Source: an uncultured Clostridia bacterium (lineage in GTDB: Bacteria > Bacillota > Clostridia > Oscillospirales > Ruminococcaceae). From it: a stretch of DNA of 64,000 nt. Below are positions 34,618 through 42,714 of the stretch, one piece after another. The stretch spans positions 66,781-130,780 of the forward strand of contig CANDEV010000008.1 of NCBI GenBank assembly GCA_947383835.1, read 5' to 3'. The translations under genes were made by a program, and so were the position numbers. The notes beneath the pieces are model-generated. The model worked only from the letters and a program-made list of their open reading frames with translations. It had not been told where the DNA came from and did not search any database. How positions within the stretch are numbered: the stretch's first letter is position 1; the number at the start of each line of letters is the position of its first letter.

Positions 34618-34688
34618 ATACGGTTATTATTTTGTTGGATTGCTATAAGTCCCCCGAAAAGCCGTACAAGGATAAGGATTGATTTCAT

Positions 34689-35279
34689 ATGGATCTGAAA
34701 CAGGAATTTATTGATATTTACAAAAAAAATATAACCCGCGAGGGGGCGGACAAGCTGCTGGAATATCTGCTGTCCCCCCAGAGCGATTTTTTCACAGCCC
34801 CTGCCAGCACACGGTTTCACGGCTCCTACGAGGGCGGACTTTTGGAGCACAGCCTTAACGTATATAAATGCTTAAAGGATTATCTTGGCAGAAGCCGCGC
34901 AAAAGATGTCTACCGCATGAATTATTCGGAGGAAAGCATAGCGGTTTCCGCGCTTTTGCACGACATCTGCAAGGTGAATTTTTACAAGGTGGATTACCGC
35001 AATGCCAAAAACGAGCAGGGTGTCTGGGAGAAAGTCCCCTACTACGCCATAGACGACAAGCTCCCCTACGGACACGGCGAAAAATCGGTGTACATAATAA
35101 CGGGGTTTATGCGGCTTTCACGGGAGGAAGCTTTCGCCATAAGGTATCACATGGGCTTTTCAGCAAACGACGCGGACAAAAACGCTGTCGGAAAAGCTTT
35201 TGAGATGTTCCCGCTTGCGTTCGCTTTAAGCGTGGCGGATATGGAGGCAAGTTACTTCTTAGAAAGTTCGGAGAAATAG
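34689..35279 (+). CDS. HD-domain phosphohydrolase-like protein
   Basis: 196 residues resembling small HD proteins. Metal ligands are visible: GLLEHSLNV (His54), the LLHDICK pair (His91-Asp92), GHGEKSVYI and the late Asp in LSVADMEA. The substrate is unknown; relatives are annotated as hydrolases acting on nucleotides or nucleic acid ends. AAGGAT lies about nine bases before the ATG. No obvious functional link to the neighbours. Confidence 0.75.
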   Translation: MDLKQEFIDIYKKNITREGADKLLEYLLSPQSDFFTAPASTRFHGSYEGGLLEHSLNVYKCLKDYLGRSRAKDVYRMNYSEESIAVSALLHDICKVNFYKVDYRNAKNEQGVWEKVPYYAIDDKLPYGHGEKSVYIITGFMRLSREEAFAIRYHMGFSANDADKNAVGKAFEMFPLAFALSVADMEASYFLESSEK

Positions 35280-35352
35280 CAGTTGACAGTTGACAGTTGA
35301 TAGTTAATAAAATTATTACTTCAGGCAACAATTATTTAAAGGTGGTGTTAAA

Positions 35353-35508
35353 ATGGGTCAAACCGATACTCAATTTAAGGCATTTATAAGACAATTATTC
35401 AAGCGTATAAAGCAGGTTGTAAAGCTTCTCGATAAAGCGGACAGCGAGGAAGCTAAGGCGGAATTACGCGACATTTTGGACGATTTGCAGAAATCTCTTG
35501 AAGATTAA
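35353..35508 (+). CDS. Conserved small protein, 51 residues
   Basis: Starts at the ATG at 35353 after AAAGGTGGTG and ends at TAA 35506-35508. The sequence begins MGQTDTQFKAFIRQLFKRI and ends LRDILDDLQKSLED, predicting a basic helix followed by an acidic amphipathic helix. Short proteins of this pattern are common in Clostridia and have no known role. It is followed at once by a strong terminator, which supports it being a real transcribed gene. Confidence 0.75.
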   Translation: MGQTDTQFKAFIRQLFKRIKQVVKLLDKADSEEAKAELRDILDDLQKSLED

Positions 35509-35512
35509 AGTA

Positions 35513-35556
35513 AAAACAAAAAGAGTACCGAATTTTCACGGTACTCTTTTTGTTTT
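35513..35556. terminator. Strong bidirectional terminator
   Basis: AAAACAAAAAGAGTACCG pairs perfectly with CGGTACTCTTTTTGTTTT over 18 bp around an eight-base loop. Confidence 0.92.
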
Positions 35557-35588
35557 AAGGAGAAAGTTTTACAATAACGATCATTCGA

Positions 35589-36317
35589 TTATTCTTCGGA
35601 TATACAGTTCATAAAATTGGGCAATGTAAATATGCAGTAAATTTTAAATACTTTGTCCTCCTGAGCGGCGTCGGGATCTTCGTTAATGCCCGTAAGCGTC
35701 AGACGGTATGTGCCTGTAGTGATGTGATTTCCTATATATGCTTTCGGGGAAAATTCGATTATATCCACCTGCTGTTCGCAGCCATGAAAGCTTATCAGGT
35801 ATTCCTCGTCAGTTACAGCGTAGTTTTCAACGCCGAGACAATCCACCCATTCGCCGTTCTCCCAACACTCTAACTTTTCGGGATTTCCGTAGCCGTATTT
35901 GCCGTATGCAAGCGGCGTGACTGTAAACGTAAGCGGTTCGTATGTCTCGCCGCCGTCCCAATCTACGGAAAGGACTGCTTTTTTTCGGCTTGTCATTATA
36001 CCGTTTTCGTCAAAGATGCAAACGGTATTTTTTATCGGCATTTCACCCTTTACAACAAATCCGTCAAGGACGTATTTATAAGTACCGTCCTTATTTTTCA
36101 GCCAGCCTGTGTAGGGTACGCCGTCAATGTACCGTCGGGACACACCGTCCAATGTTGCCCAGCCCGAATATTCGCCGATAAGGTTGGAATCGTCGTCATA
36201 TTTATATATAACGCCGTCCGTCACTTTAAGCTTGTCGGCGGAAACGGGCGTTGCCGCCGTGCCGAAGATCACAGCCGCCGCCATGATCGCCGAAATAGTT
36301 TTTTTGATGTTTTTCAT
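35589..36317 (-). CDS. Secreted protein with YG/W-type repeats (paralogue A)
   Basis: 242 residues with a signal peptide ending near residue 27 (TAATPVSA). Residues about 30-115 hold short repeats of the cell-wall-binding type: GWATLDGVSRRYIDGVPYTG, LKNKDGTYKYVLDGF, then KGEMPIKNTVCIFDENG. The rest is a beta-rich domain. The signal peptide is almost identical to that of the gene 45 bp upstream, so this is a tandem duplication and both are probably one operon behind the motif at 37515-37543. Ligand unknown; attachment to wall polymers is inferred. Confidence 0.7.
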   Translation of the reverse strand: MKNIKKTISAIMAAAVIFGTAATPVSADKLKVTDGVIYKYDDDSNLIGEYSGWATLDGVSRRYIDGVPYTGWLKNKDGTYKYVLDGFVVKGEMPIKNTVCIFDENGIMTSRKKAVLSVDWDGGETYEPLTFTVTPLAYGKYGYGNPEKLECWENGEWVDCLGVENYAVTDEEYLISFHGCEQQVDIIEFSPKAYIGNHITTGTYRLTLTGINEDPDAAQEDKVFKIYCIFTLPNFMNCISEE

Positions 36318-36361
36318 GATAATTCCTCCATCTTTTAATATTTTTATTTATAAAGCAAACT

Positions 36362-37480
36362 CTATTTTTTCCTGTCACTGACTTCAACTCTGAAAGCGGC
36401 TTCATACTCTATTCCGTCTATGTCTGCAACCGTTCTGTAATAACCGTTTTCGGGTGGCAGGGAAAAATCAACGCTTACCGTTCCGTCCGCGCTTTCGGTA
36501 TCGCAGGAAACGCTTTTGTCAAGCTTAAATTCCTTGACCGCCGTTTCCCAGCCGAGGGAAGTTTTCTTCTCGACTCTTACGGTAATATCCTTGTCCGAAA
36601 GCTTTTCTGAATTGACCGTTACATACGCCCGTACTTCCGCGTCCGCGTCTTTATCTGCGGTGTAAATATCTTCGGACATTTTTACCTCGGCGGGAGGAAG
36701 CACCTCAAAAACCGCGTATACCGCAACGCTGTCACTTTCTATGCCGTCTGCGCCAAGCATAATTCTGTAATACCCCGCCGTAAGCTTCGCGCCTATATAT
36801 TCCTCGGGGTCAAGTGAAGTTTTTGCCTCCAAATTTTTCTCGCCCCAGAAATCACCCTCGGAATCAAAGGTGTACAAGCAGTCGCAGGTGATATATTCAA
36901 CGCCCTCTCTGCCACAGTCTACCCACTCTCCGTAACCGTTCAGGCGTTCAAGCTTTGACGGGGGCACCATAAAATAAGCACCCTTGCCAAGAAGCTTAAC
37001 AGTAACGTTGATCGTTTTATCCCCCTCGCAGACCTTTCCGTCAGGTACGGCTATAAATACAGCGGACTTTTTTTCGGTGAGAATACCGTTTTCGTCAAAG
37101 GTGTAAATATTTTTTCCTATTGGCATTTCACCTTTTGCGGGATAGCCGTCAAGATAATATTTTCGCTCACCTTTTTTATTTTTTGTCCAGCCCGTGTAAG
37201 GCAAGCCGTCAACATAGTACATTTTTGTTTTGCCGAAGGAAATGAAGCCGTTGTGTCTGCCCGTGCATATATACTCGTCGAAATCGTATAAAACGCCGTC
37301 TATTTTGCAGTAAAGCTCGTCGTAATCCGTAAAGGTGTACGTCCAGCCGCCGGAAGTATGTTCCCAGCCTATGTACGTTCCCTCTGCGGGCGGGTCGAAT
37401 GCGGAGACAGACGTTGCAGCCGTACCGAAAATAACAGCCGCTGCCATTATTGCGGAAATAGTTTTTTTAATGTTTTTCAT
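36362..37480 (-). CDS. Secreted protein with YG/W-type repeats (paralogue B)
   Basis: 372 residues; signal peptide nearly identical to the downstream paralogue (TAATSVSA). The repeat region (about 30-140) reads EGTYIGWEHTSGGWTYTF, GLPYTGWTKNKKGERKYYLD, KGEMPIGKNIYTFDENG; two Ig-like beta domains follow (about 145-370). The ATG at 37480 is chosen because GGGAGG precedes it by eight bases; an upstream ATG at 37510 has none. Upstream lie a sigma-A promoter and copy 3 of the shared motif. Expected outside the cell; role unknown. Confidence 0.72.
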   Translation of the reverse strand: MKNIKKTISAIMAAAVIFGTAATSVSAFDPPAEGTYIGWEHTSGGWTYTFTDYDELYCKIDGVLYDFDEYICTGRHNGFISFGKTKMYYVDGLPYTGWTKNKKGERKYYLDGYPAKGEMPIGKNIYTFDENGILTEKKSAVFIAVPDGKVCEGDKTINVTVKLLGKGAYFMVPPSKLERLNGYGEWVDCGREGVEYITCDCLYTFDSEGDFWGEKNLEAKTSLDPEEYIGAKLTAGYYRIMLGADGIESDSVAVYAVFEVLPPAEVKMSEDIYTADKDADAEVRAYVTVNSEKLSDKDITVRVEKKTSLGWETAVKEFKLDKSVSCDTESADGTVSVDFSLPPENGYYRTVADIDGIEYEAAFRVEVSDRKK

Positions 37481-37514
37481 GATTTTTTCCTCCCATAAAA
37501 ATGCTTTCATATAT

Positions 37515-37543
37515 AATACAATTCAAAACGCCGAAATTTTTCA
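37515..37543 (-). promoter_or_regulatory. Three-copy composite motif, copy 3
   Basis: Reverse strand TGAAAAATTT, eight bases (CGGCGTTT), TGAATTGTATT; 34 bp before the paralogue B start. It differs from copy 2 by one base across 29. Confidence 0.6.
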
Positions 37544-37574
37544 AAATTTTCAAGTTCACAAAAACTTTACATTT

Positions 37575-37603
37575 ATTGTAACACATTTTACTTAGGGGGT
37601 CAA
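37575..37603 (-). promoter_or_regulatory. Sigma-A-type promoter upstream of paralogue B
   Basis: Reverse strand TTGACC, 17 bases, TACAAT, placing the motif copy just downstream of the predicted start site. Confidence 0.7.
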
Positions 37604-37740
37604 CATCGGTTGTTAAAATTGCACAAATTTTCTAAGAATTATTTTTATTGACAATTGCATAAATTTGTAGACTTTTTGAGGGAAATATTGTATAATATAG
37701 ACATAAATCAAACCTAAAATTTAAGAAAGGACTATTTAAT

Positions 37741-38430
37741 ATGAATGAAATGGAAATCAAAGAGCAAATGTGTGATGTGTGCCATAAAATGTGGCAGCTC
37801 GGCTGGGTAGCGGCTAACGACGGAAACGTCTCCGTAAGGCTGGGGGACGGAACTTTTCTTGCCACCCCCACGGGCATAAGCAAAAGCTTTATCACTCCCG
37901 AAAAAATCGTGAAAATTGACGGCGAGGGCAAGGTTTTGGAGGCTTTGGACGGCTACAGACCCTCCTCGGAAATAAAAATGCACCTGCGCTGCTATGAGGA
38001 GCGGGAGGACGTCGGCGCGGTGGTTCACGCTCACCCGCCTACAGCTACGGGCTATGCCGTTGCAAACAAGGCTCTGGACGGCTACACAATGATAGAGGCT
38101 GTCATTGCGGTTGGTTCTGTACCTGTTACTCCTTATGGAACGCCGTCAACATATGAAGTCCCCGAAGCTATCACTCCATATCTGAAAGAACACGATGTTA
38201 TGCTGCTGCAAAACCACGGCGCGCTGACCGTCGGCGCGGACATAATCACGGCGTACTACCGCATGGAGACACTGGAGCTTTGGGCGAAGATAAGCCTTAC
38301 CGCACATCTGCTTGGCGGCGAGAGGGAAATTTCCCGCGAAAATATAGACAGGCTCTGCAATATGCGGCAGCAGTACGGTGTTACGGGCAAGCATCCGGGG
38401 TATAAGAAGTACCCATATGGAGACAAATAA
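37741..38430 (+). CDS. fucA: Class II aldolase, L-fuculose-phosphate aldolase type
   Basis: Splits L-fuculose 1-phosphate into dihydroxyacetone phosphate and L-lactaldehyde. The 229-residue protein has the class II aldolase pattern: NDGNVSVRLG phosphate-binding region, SSEIKMH with the catalytic Glu, zinc ligands in VVHAHPPTA and QNHGAL. AGAAAGGAC precedes the ATG. It opens the fucose cluster; rhamnulose-phosphate specificity cannot be excluded by sequence alone but fucI and fucU nearby favour fuculose. Confidence 0.85.
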   Translation: MNEMEIKEQMCDVCHKMWQLGWVAANDGNVSVRLGDGTFLATPTGISKSFITPEKIVKIDGEGKVLEALDGYRPSSEIKMHLRCYEEREDVGAVVHAHPPTATGYAVANKALDGYTMIEAVIAVGSVPVTPYGTPSTYEVPEAITPYLKEHDVMLLQNHGALTVGADIITAYYRMETLELWAKISLTAHLLGGEREISRENIDRLCNMRQQYGVTGKHPGYKKYPYGDK

Positions 38431-38432
38431 AA

Positions 38433-39227
38433 ATGACAAGAAAAAGCGTTTCCACAGCAAGCGGCGAGGTGGTTTATTATACCTCCGAAAATTGGGACTG
38501 TGGCAGAGATACGTTGGTGTTTCTCCACGGTCTTACCGCCGACCACACTATGTTTGATCCGCAATTTGAATATTTCAAGGTTAAGTACAATATAATTGCG
38601 TGGGACGCTCCCGCTCACGGCAAATCGCGTCCCTTTGCAGATTTTACTTATCCAAAGGCTGCCGAAGCATTAAAGCAAATTTTTGACGAAAACGGCGTTA
38701 CCTCCGCATCGATCGCGGGACAGTCCATGGGCGGATATATTGCACAGTCATTTATCAAGCGTTATCCCGAAACGGTGAAAGCTTTTATCGGCATAGACAC
38801 CACGCCTTACGGCGAGGGGTACTATTCAAAGTCCGATATTTTCTGGCTGAAGCGCATTGAAACACTGGCAAAGCTGTACCCCATCAACGCTATGAAAAGG
38901 GCGGTTGCAAAGCAGGTATCCGTGACGGAAAATGGGTACAAAAATATGCTTTCAATGCTTGACCCATACGGGAAAGACGAGCTTTGCAGGCTTATGGGTA
39001 TCGGTTACGCCGCTTTTCTTGACGACAACTGCGATTTGGAGATACCATGTCCCGTGCTGATAATTCTCGGCGAAAAGGATAAAACGGGCAAAATGCAAAG
39101 CTACTGCAAAGAGTGGGCAAGGCGCACGGGCTATCCTCTGAAAATAATCAAAAACGCGGCGCATAATTCCAATGTGGATAATCCCGACGAGGTCAATGAG
39201 GCTATTGAAAAATTTTTAAGTACATAA
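38433..39227 (+). CDS. Alpha/beta hydrolase
   Basis: 264-residue cytoplasmic hydrolase of unknown substrate. The nucleophile elbow is GQSMGGY, the acid is in GEKDKTG and the catalytic His in NAAHNSN; the oxyanion region is FLHGLTADH. It begins two bases after fucA and is surely co-transcribed, but no step in fucose breakdown needs such an enzyme; release of ester-linked groups is only a guess. Confidence 0.85.
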   Translation: MTRKSVSTASGEVVYYTSENWDCGRDTLVFLHGLTADHTMFDPQFEYFKVKYNIIAWDAPAHGKSRPFADFTYPKAAEALKQIFDENGVTSASIAGQSMGGYIAQSFIKRYPETVKAFIGIDTTPYGEGYYSKSDIFWLKRIETLAKLYPINAMKRAVAKQVSVTENGYKNMLSMLDPYGKDELCRLMGIGYAAFLDDNCDLEIPCPVLIILGEKDKTGKMQSYCKEWARRTGYPLKIIKNAAHNSNVDNPDEVNEAIEKFLST

Positions 39228-39253
39228 AAATAAACCAAAAGAGGAGCTTTAAC

Positions 39254-39757
39254 ATGAACGATTTTACCGAAGCACTGACATCAAAAACCAAAAGCGACAT
39301 TATCCCCGATGACAAAAATTATTTCGGACAGTTTGTGGGCGCGTGGAAATTCGACGGCGAATACCTTAACGATAAAAACGAGCCATGCACTTCAAAGGGC
39401 GAGTGGATATTCTCTTGGGTACTGGAGGGGAAAGCCGTTCAGGACGTATTTATCTGGCCGCCCCGTGACGAGCGTAACAAGCCTCTCGGCGATAATGAAT
39501 ACGGCACTACCCTGCGGTTCTACAATCCCGAAACGGAGAAATGGGACATCATTTACAGCGACAACGGAATACCCATACTTTTAGAGGCGGACAGGGTCGG
39601 CAAAAACATTGTGCTGACGGAAAGGTCGGAGGGGAAAATGCAGTGGATCTTTTCCGACATTACCGAAAATTCCTTTGTATGGAGAAGCGTTTATCACGAA
39701 GACGACGGCAGTTTAAAACAGCTTGCAAAGCTTGACGTAAAGCGCGTCAATAAATAA
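39254..39757 (+). CDS. Hypothetical beta-barrel-like protein (DUF1579-like)
   Basis: 167 residues, no signal peptide. The sequence is rich in Trp and aromatic beta strands (GAWKFDGEYL, GEWIFSWVLEGKAVQDV, LRFYNPETEKWDIIYSD, WIFSDITENSFVWRS), a pattern like lipocalin-type or DUF1579 proteins that bind small molecules. GAGGAG precedes the ATG. It lies in the fucose cluster 26 bp after the hydrolase; function unknown. Confidence 0.65.
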   Translation: MNDFTEALTSKTKSDIIPDDKNYFGQFVGAWKFDGEYLNDKNEPCTSKGEWIFSWVLEGKAVQDVFIWPPRDERNKPLGDNEYGTTLRFYNPETEKWDIIYSDNGIPILLEADRVGKNIVLTERSEGKMQWIFSDITENSFVWRSVYHEDDGSLKQLAKLDVKRVNK

Positions 39758-39760
39758 TTT

Positions 39761-39835
39761 TTGCGGGGCGGATTCCATTTCCGTCCGCATAACAAACAAA
39801 TATACCAACGGGCGGATATAGAATCCGCCCCTACA
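39761..39835. repeat. REP-like palindrome pair (GGCGGAT type)
   Basis: GCGGGGCGGATTCCATTTCCGTCCGC-like arm (first hairpin 39763-39788) and GGGCGGATATAGAATCCGCC (39810-39829). Sequence variant of the GGGGCGGGG family, inside the fucose cluster. Confidence 0.7.
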
Positions 39836-39908
39836 GGATTTGTGCAAATTTTAAAACAGGAAAAATGCCAAACGGCTTTTTTAATAAAATTTAAAGGAGA
39901 AGATTAAA

Positions 39909-41054
39909 ATGAACAGATTTATCCTCAATGAAACTTCCTACCACGGAGCGGGAGCTATCGCCGCTATCAAGGACGAGGCGCTCGGCAGAGGCTTTAAAAA
40001 GGCTCTCGTTTGCTCCGACCCCGATCTTATCAAATTCGGTCTCACCAAAAAGGTTACGGACGTTCTGGACGGCGCAGGTCTTGCTTATGATATTTACTCC
40101 GACATCAAGCCAAACCCCACTATCGAGAACGTTCAGTCGGGTGTTGAGGCATTTAAAAAAGCTGCTGCGGACTGCATTATCGCTATCGGCGGCGGTTCCT
40201 CAATGGATACCGCAAAGGCTATCGGCATAATCATCACAAACCCCGATTTTGCGGACGTTCGCAGCCTTGAGGGCGTTGCGGACACAAAGAACAAGTGCGT
40301 ACCCATTTTCGCAGTACCCACAACTGCGGGAACAGCCGCAGAGGTAACTATAAACTACGTTATCACCGACGCTGAAAAGAACCGCAAAATGGTTTGCGTT
40401 GACCCACACGACATTCCCGTTGTTGCATTCGTTGACCCAGATATGATGTCCACAATGCCTAAGGGTCTCACAGCCGCAACAGGCATGGACGCTCTCACAC
40501 ACGCTATCGAGGGCTACATTACAAAGGGCGCATGGGAGCTTTCCGATATGTTCCACCTGAAAGCTATCGAGATAATTGCAAGAAGTCTCCGCGGCGCGGT
40601 TGAGAACACTCCCGAGGGCAGGACTGATATGGCTCTCGGTCAATACGTTGCGGGCATGGGCTTCTCAAACGTTGGTTTGGGTATCGTCCACTCAATGGCG
40701 CACCCTCTCGGCGCACTTTATGATACTCCCCACGGCGTTGCAAACGCTATCATTCTGCCTACTGTTATGGAGTACAATGCTCCCGCAACAGGAGAGAAGT
40801 ACCGCGAGATCGCAAGGGCAATGGGTGTTCAGGGCGTTGACAATATGTCACAGGAGGAGTACCGCAAGGCTGCTATCGACGCAGTTAAGCAGCTTTCCAA
40901 GGACGTTGGTATCCCTGCGGACTTAAAGGATATTGTAAAGACCGAGGATATACCTTTCCTTGCACAGTCCGCGTTTGACGACGCTTGCCGTCCCGGAAAT
41001 CCGAGAGATACCTCCGTTGAGGAAATTACAGAATTGTACAAGTCATTGATGTAG
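39909..41054 (+). CDS. fucO: Lactaldehyde reductase (1,2-propanediol oxidoreductase)
   Basis: Iron-containing group III alcohol dehydrogenase that reduces L-lactaldehyde to L-1,2-propanediol with NADH, the redox sink of anaerobic fucose fermentation. 381 residues; nucleotide site GGGSSMDTAKAIG, thr-rich PTTAGTAAEVT, and metal ligands in GMDALTHAIEG and SMAHPLGALYDTPHGVANA. AAAGGAGAAG precedes the ATG. Presence here implies lactaldehyde is excreted as propanediol rather than oxidised. Confidence 0.93.
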   Translation: MNRFILNETSYHGAGAIAAIKDEALGRGFKKALVCSDPDLIKFGLTKKVTDVLDGAGLAYDIYSDIKPNPTIENVQSGVEAFKKAAADCIIAIGGGSSMDTAKAIGIIITNPDFADVRSLEGVADTKNKCVPIFAVPTTAGTAAEVTINYVITDAEKNRKMVCVDPHDIPVVAFVDPDMMSTMPKGLTAATGMDALTHAIEGYITKGAWELSDMFHLKAIEIIARSLRGAVENTPEGRTDMALGQYVAGMGFSNVGLGIVHSMAHPLGALYDTPHGVANAIILPTVMEYNAPATGEKYREIARAMGVQGVDNMSQEEYRKAAIDAVKQLSKDVGIPADLKDIVKTEDIPFLAQSAFDDACRPGNPRDTSVEEITELYKSLM

Positions 41055-41075
41055 TTAATAATTAATAATTTTTGT

Positions 41076-41100
41076 ATGGGGACGGTTTTCCCGTCCCCTG
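41076..41100. repeat. REP-like palindrome
   Basis: GGGGACGGTTTTCCCGTCCCC immediately after fucO; single-hairpin member of the family and possibly a transcript end. Confidence 0.7.
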
Positions 41101-41143
41101 CAAAATCAATAGTTAATAGTCAATAGATTTTGTTGGTTATTAA

Positions 41144-41823
41144 GTGTTGATTAAATTAGGGAGGCTGATATATACGGACATGTTTGATATATTATATCTT
41201 GTAATGCTTGTAATTGCCGCCGCCGCGTTTATTGTAATGCTTGTGTGCGTTATCAAGCTGATAATTGCCAAAAAAGAAAAACGCGGGCAAATGAAAAAGA
41301 CTAAAATTGCCGCTGTTATTTCTGCGCCGATTACGGCAATTATTATAGCCTTTTGTACATTTTTAATATCTCCGCCGATTGCTCCGCCGCTGCCCGAAAT
41401 TGCGGTTATGCCCGATTTGACGGGATTTACATTTGAAGAATGCAAATCGGCTTATACCGAACATTTTGACCTTGTTGTTGAGAAAGAGCAATATTACGCC
41501 GAATACCCCAAGGGAACAATTATCAGCCATACGCCAAAGGAGGGGCAGGAATATTTAATCGGCAGGACGACGGTAAAATGCTTTATAAGCCGCGGTCCGA
41601 GAATGGTTGCAGTCAGCAATGTTATAGGGCTTGATTTTGAGGACGCAAAAGAAATTCTCGGAGAATACGACAATTTACAGTAGGCTTTGTAAGCGAATAT
41701 TCCGATGATGTGCCAAAGGGAAAGGTCATTGCAACAGACCCGCCCGCAAGAGAAAAAGCGGTGTACGGTTCGGCGGTAAAAGTAACCGTAAGCGGCGGCA
41801 AAGAGCCTGAAGATAACAAATAA
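41144..41823 (+). pseudogene. Membrane-anchored PASTA-domain protein, frameshifted
   Basis: Membrane helices at the N-terminus (two, with a basic loop KKEKRGQMKK) are followed by a PASTA domain (VMPDLTGFTFEECKSA...STVKCFISRG-like end) and the start of a second one (NVIGLDFEDAKEILGEYD). The frame then hits TAG at 41681. In the +2 frame the second PASTA domain continues cleanly as QFTVGFVSEYSDDVPKGKVI to a TAA at 41821. A single indel near 41665-41680 would restore about 210 residues. GGGAGG at 41159 is 15 bases from the ATG at 41180, so the start is uncertain. PASTA domains bind muropeptides or beta-lactams; no kinase domain is present. Confidence 0.7.
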
Positions 41824-41837
41824 AAGGGAGAATAAAA

Positions 41838-42266
41838 ATGAAAATAAGAGAACTGAAAAGATCCGATTATGAAGATGTTTACGGACTGATAAAAAATTCC
41901 CTCGGCTATGAAAATGACAGAGAAAAGCTTTTCGCAAGGCTTGATAAAATGAACGGCGGTATCTATCATACATATATTGCGGAAATCGACGGCAGGGCTG
42001 TTGGATTTATAGGCTTCTGCGTTATGTCGGCGTATGAATTTGAGGGTGATTATATTCGTGTGCTTGCTCTTGCAGCGGACGAAAATTATAGGGGTATGGG
42101 CGTGGGTACTGCTTTGCTGAAAGCAACGGAAGATTTTGCCGCTGAAAACGGCATGGAGCTTTTTGCTCTTAACAGCGGAATGAGCAGGACTGACGCGCAT
42201 AAATTCTATGAAAACAGGGGCTTTTTTAAGTACGGCTACAGCTTTAAGAAAAAGCTTGAAAAATAG
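41838..42266 (+). CDS. GNAT-family N-acetyltransferase
   Basis: 142-residue acetyl-CoA-dependent acetyltransferase. Motif A reads VLALAADENYRGMGVGTALLK with the pyrophosphate-binding RGMGVG, and motif B includes HKFYENRGF. AAGGGAG precedes the ATG. Substrate unknown. It sits between the PASTA gene and fucU and looks like an insertion into the fucose cluster rather than a pathway gene. Confidence 0.88.
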   Translation: MKIRELKRSDYEDVYGLIKNSLGYENDREKLFARLDKMNGGIYHTYIAEIDGRAVGFIGFCVMSAYEFEGDYIRVLALAADENYRGMGVGTALLKATEDFAAENGMELFALNSGMSRTDAHKFYENRGFFKYGYSFKKKLEK

Positions 42267-42285
42267 TTAAAAAGGAGAATGAAAA

Positions 42286-42714
42286 ATGCTGAAAAACATA
42301 CCGAAAATCTTATCACCCGAGCTTGTGAAAATTCTTATGGAAATGGGTCACGGCGACGAAATCGTCATCGCGGACGGAAACTTTCCCTCCGAGACTATCG
42401 GCAAACGTGTTGTACGCTGCGACGGTCACGGCGTCCCCGAACTGCTTGAAGCGATAATGCAGCTTTTCCCGCTGGACACCTACACCGACAAGCCTGTTAT
42501 GCTTATGGAGGTCGTGCCGGGCGACCCTGTTGTCCCCACCATTTGGGACGAGTACAAAAGCATTATCAATAAATATGAGCCTGAAAATTGCAAAATTGAA
42601 ATGATAGAACGTTTCGCGTTTTATGAACGTGCCAAGACGGCTTACGCTGTTGTTGCCACGGGCGAAGAGGCTATTTATGCAAACATCATCTTAAAGAAGG
42701 GCGTGGTAAAATGA
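42286..42714 (+). CDS. fucU: L-fucose mutarotase
   Basis: Interconverts alpha- and beta-L-fucose for the isomerase. 142-residue RbsD/FucU fold with the family start LKNIPKILSPELVKILMEMGHGDEIVIADGN-type segment (residues 2-32), RCDGHGVPELLEAI and the terminal GEEAIYANIILKKG. AAAGGAG precedes the ATG. Its stop overlaps the next start as ATGA, indicating coupling with the kinase. Confidence 0.92.
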   Translation: MLKNIPKILSPELVKILMEMGHGDEIVIADGNFPSETIGKRVVRCDGHGVPELLEAIMQLFPLDTYTDKPVMLMEVVPGDPVVPTIWDEYKSIINKYEPENCKIEMIERFAFYERAKTAYAVVATGEEAIYANIILKKGVVK

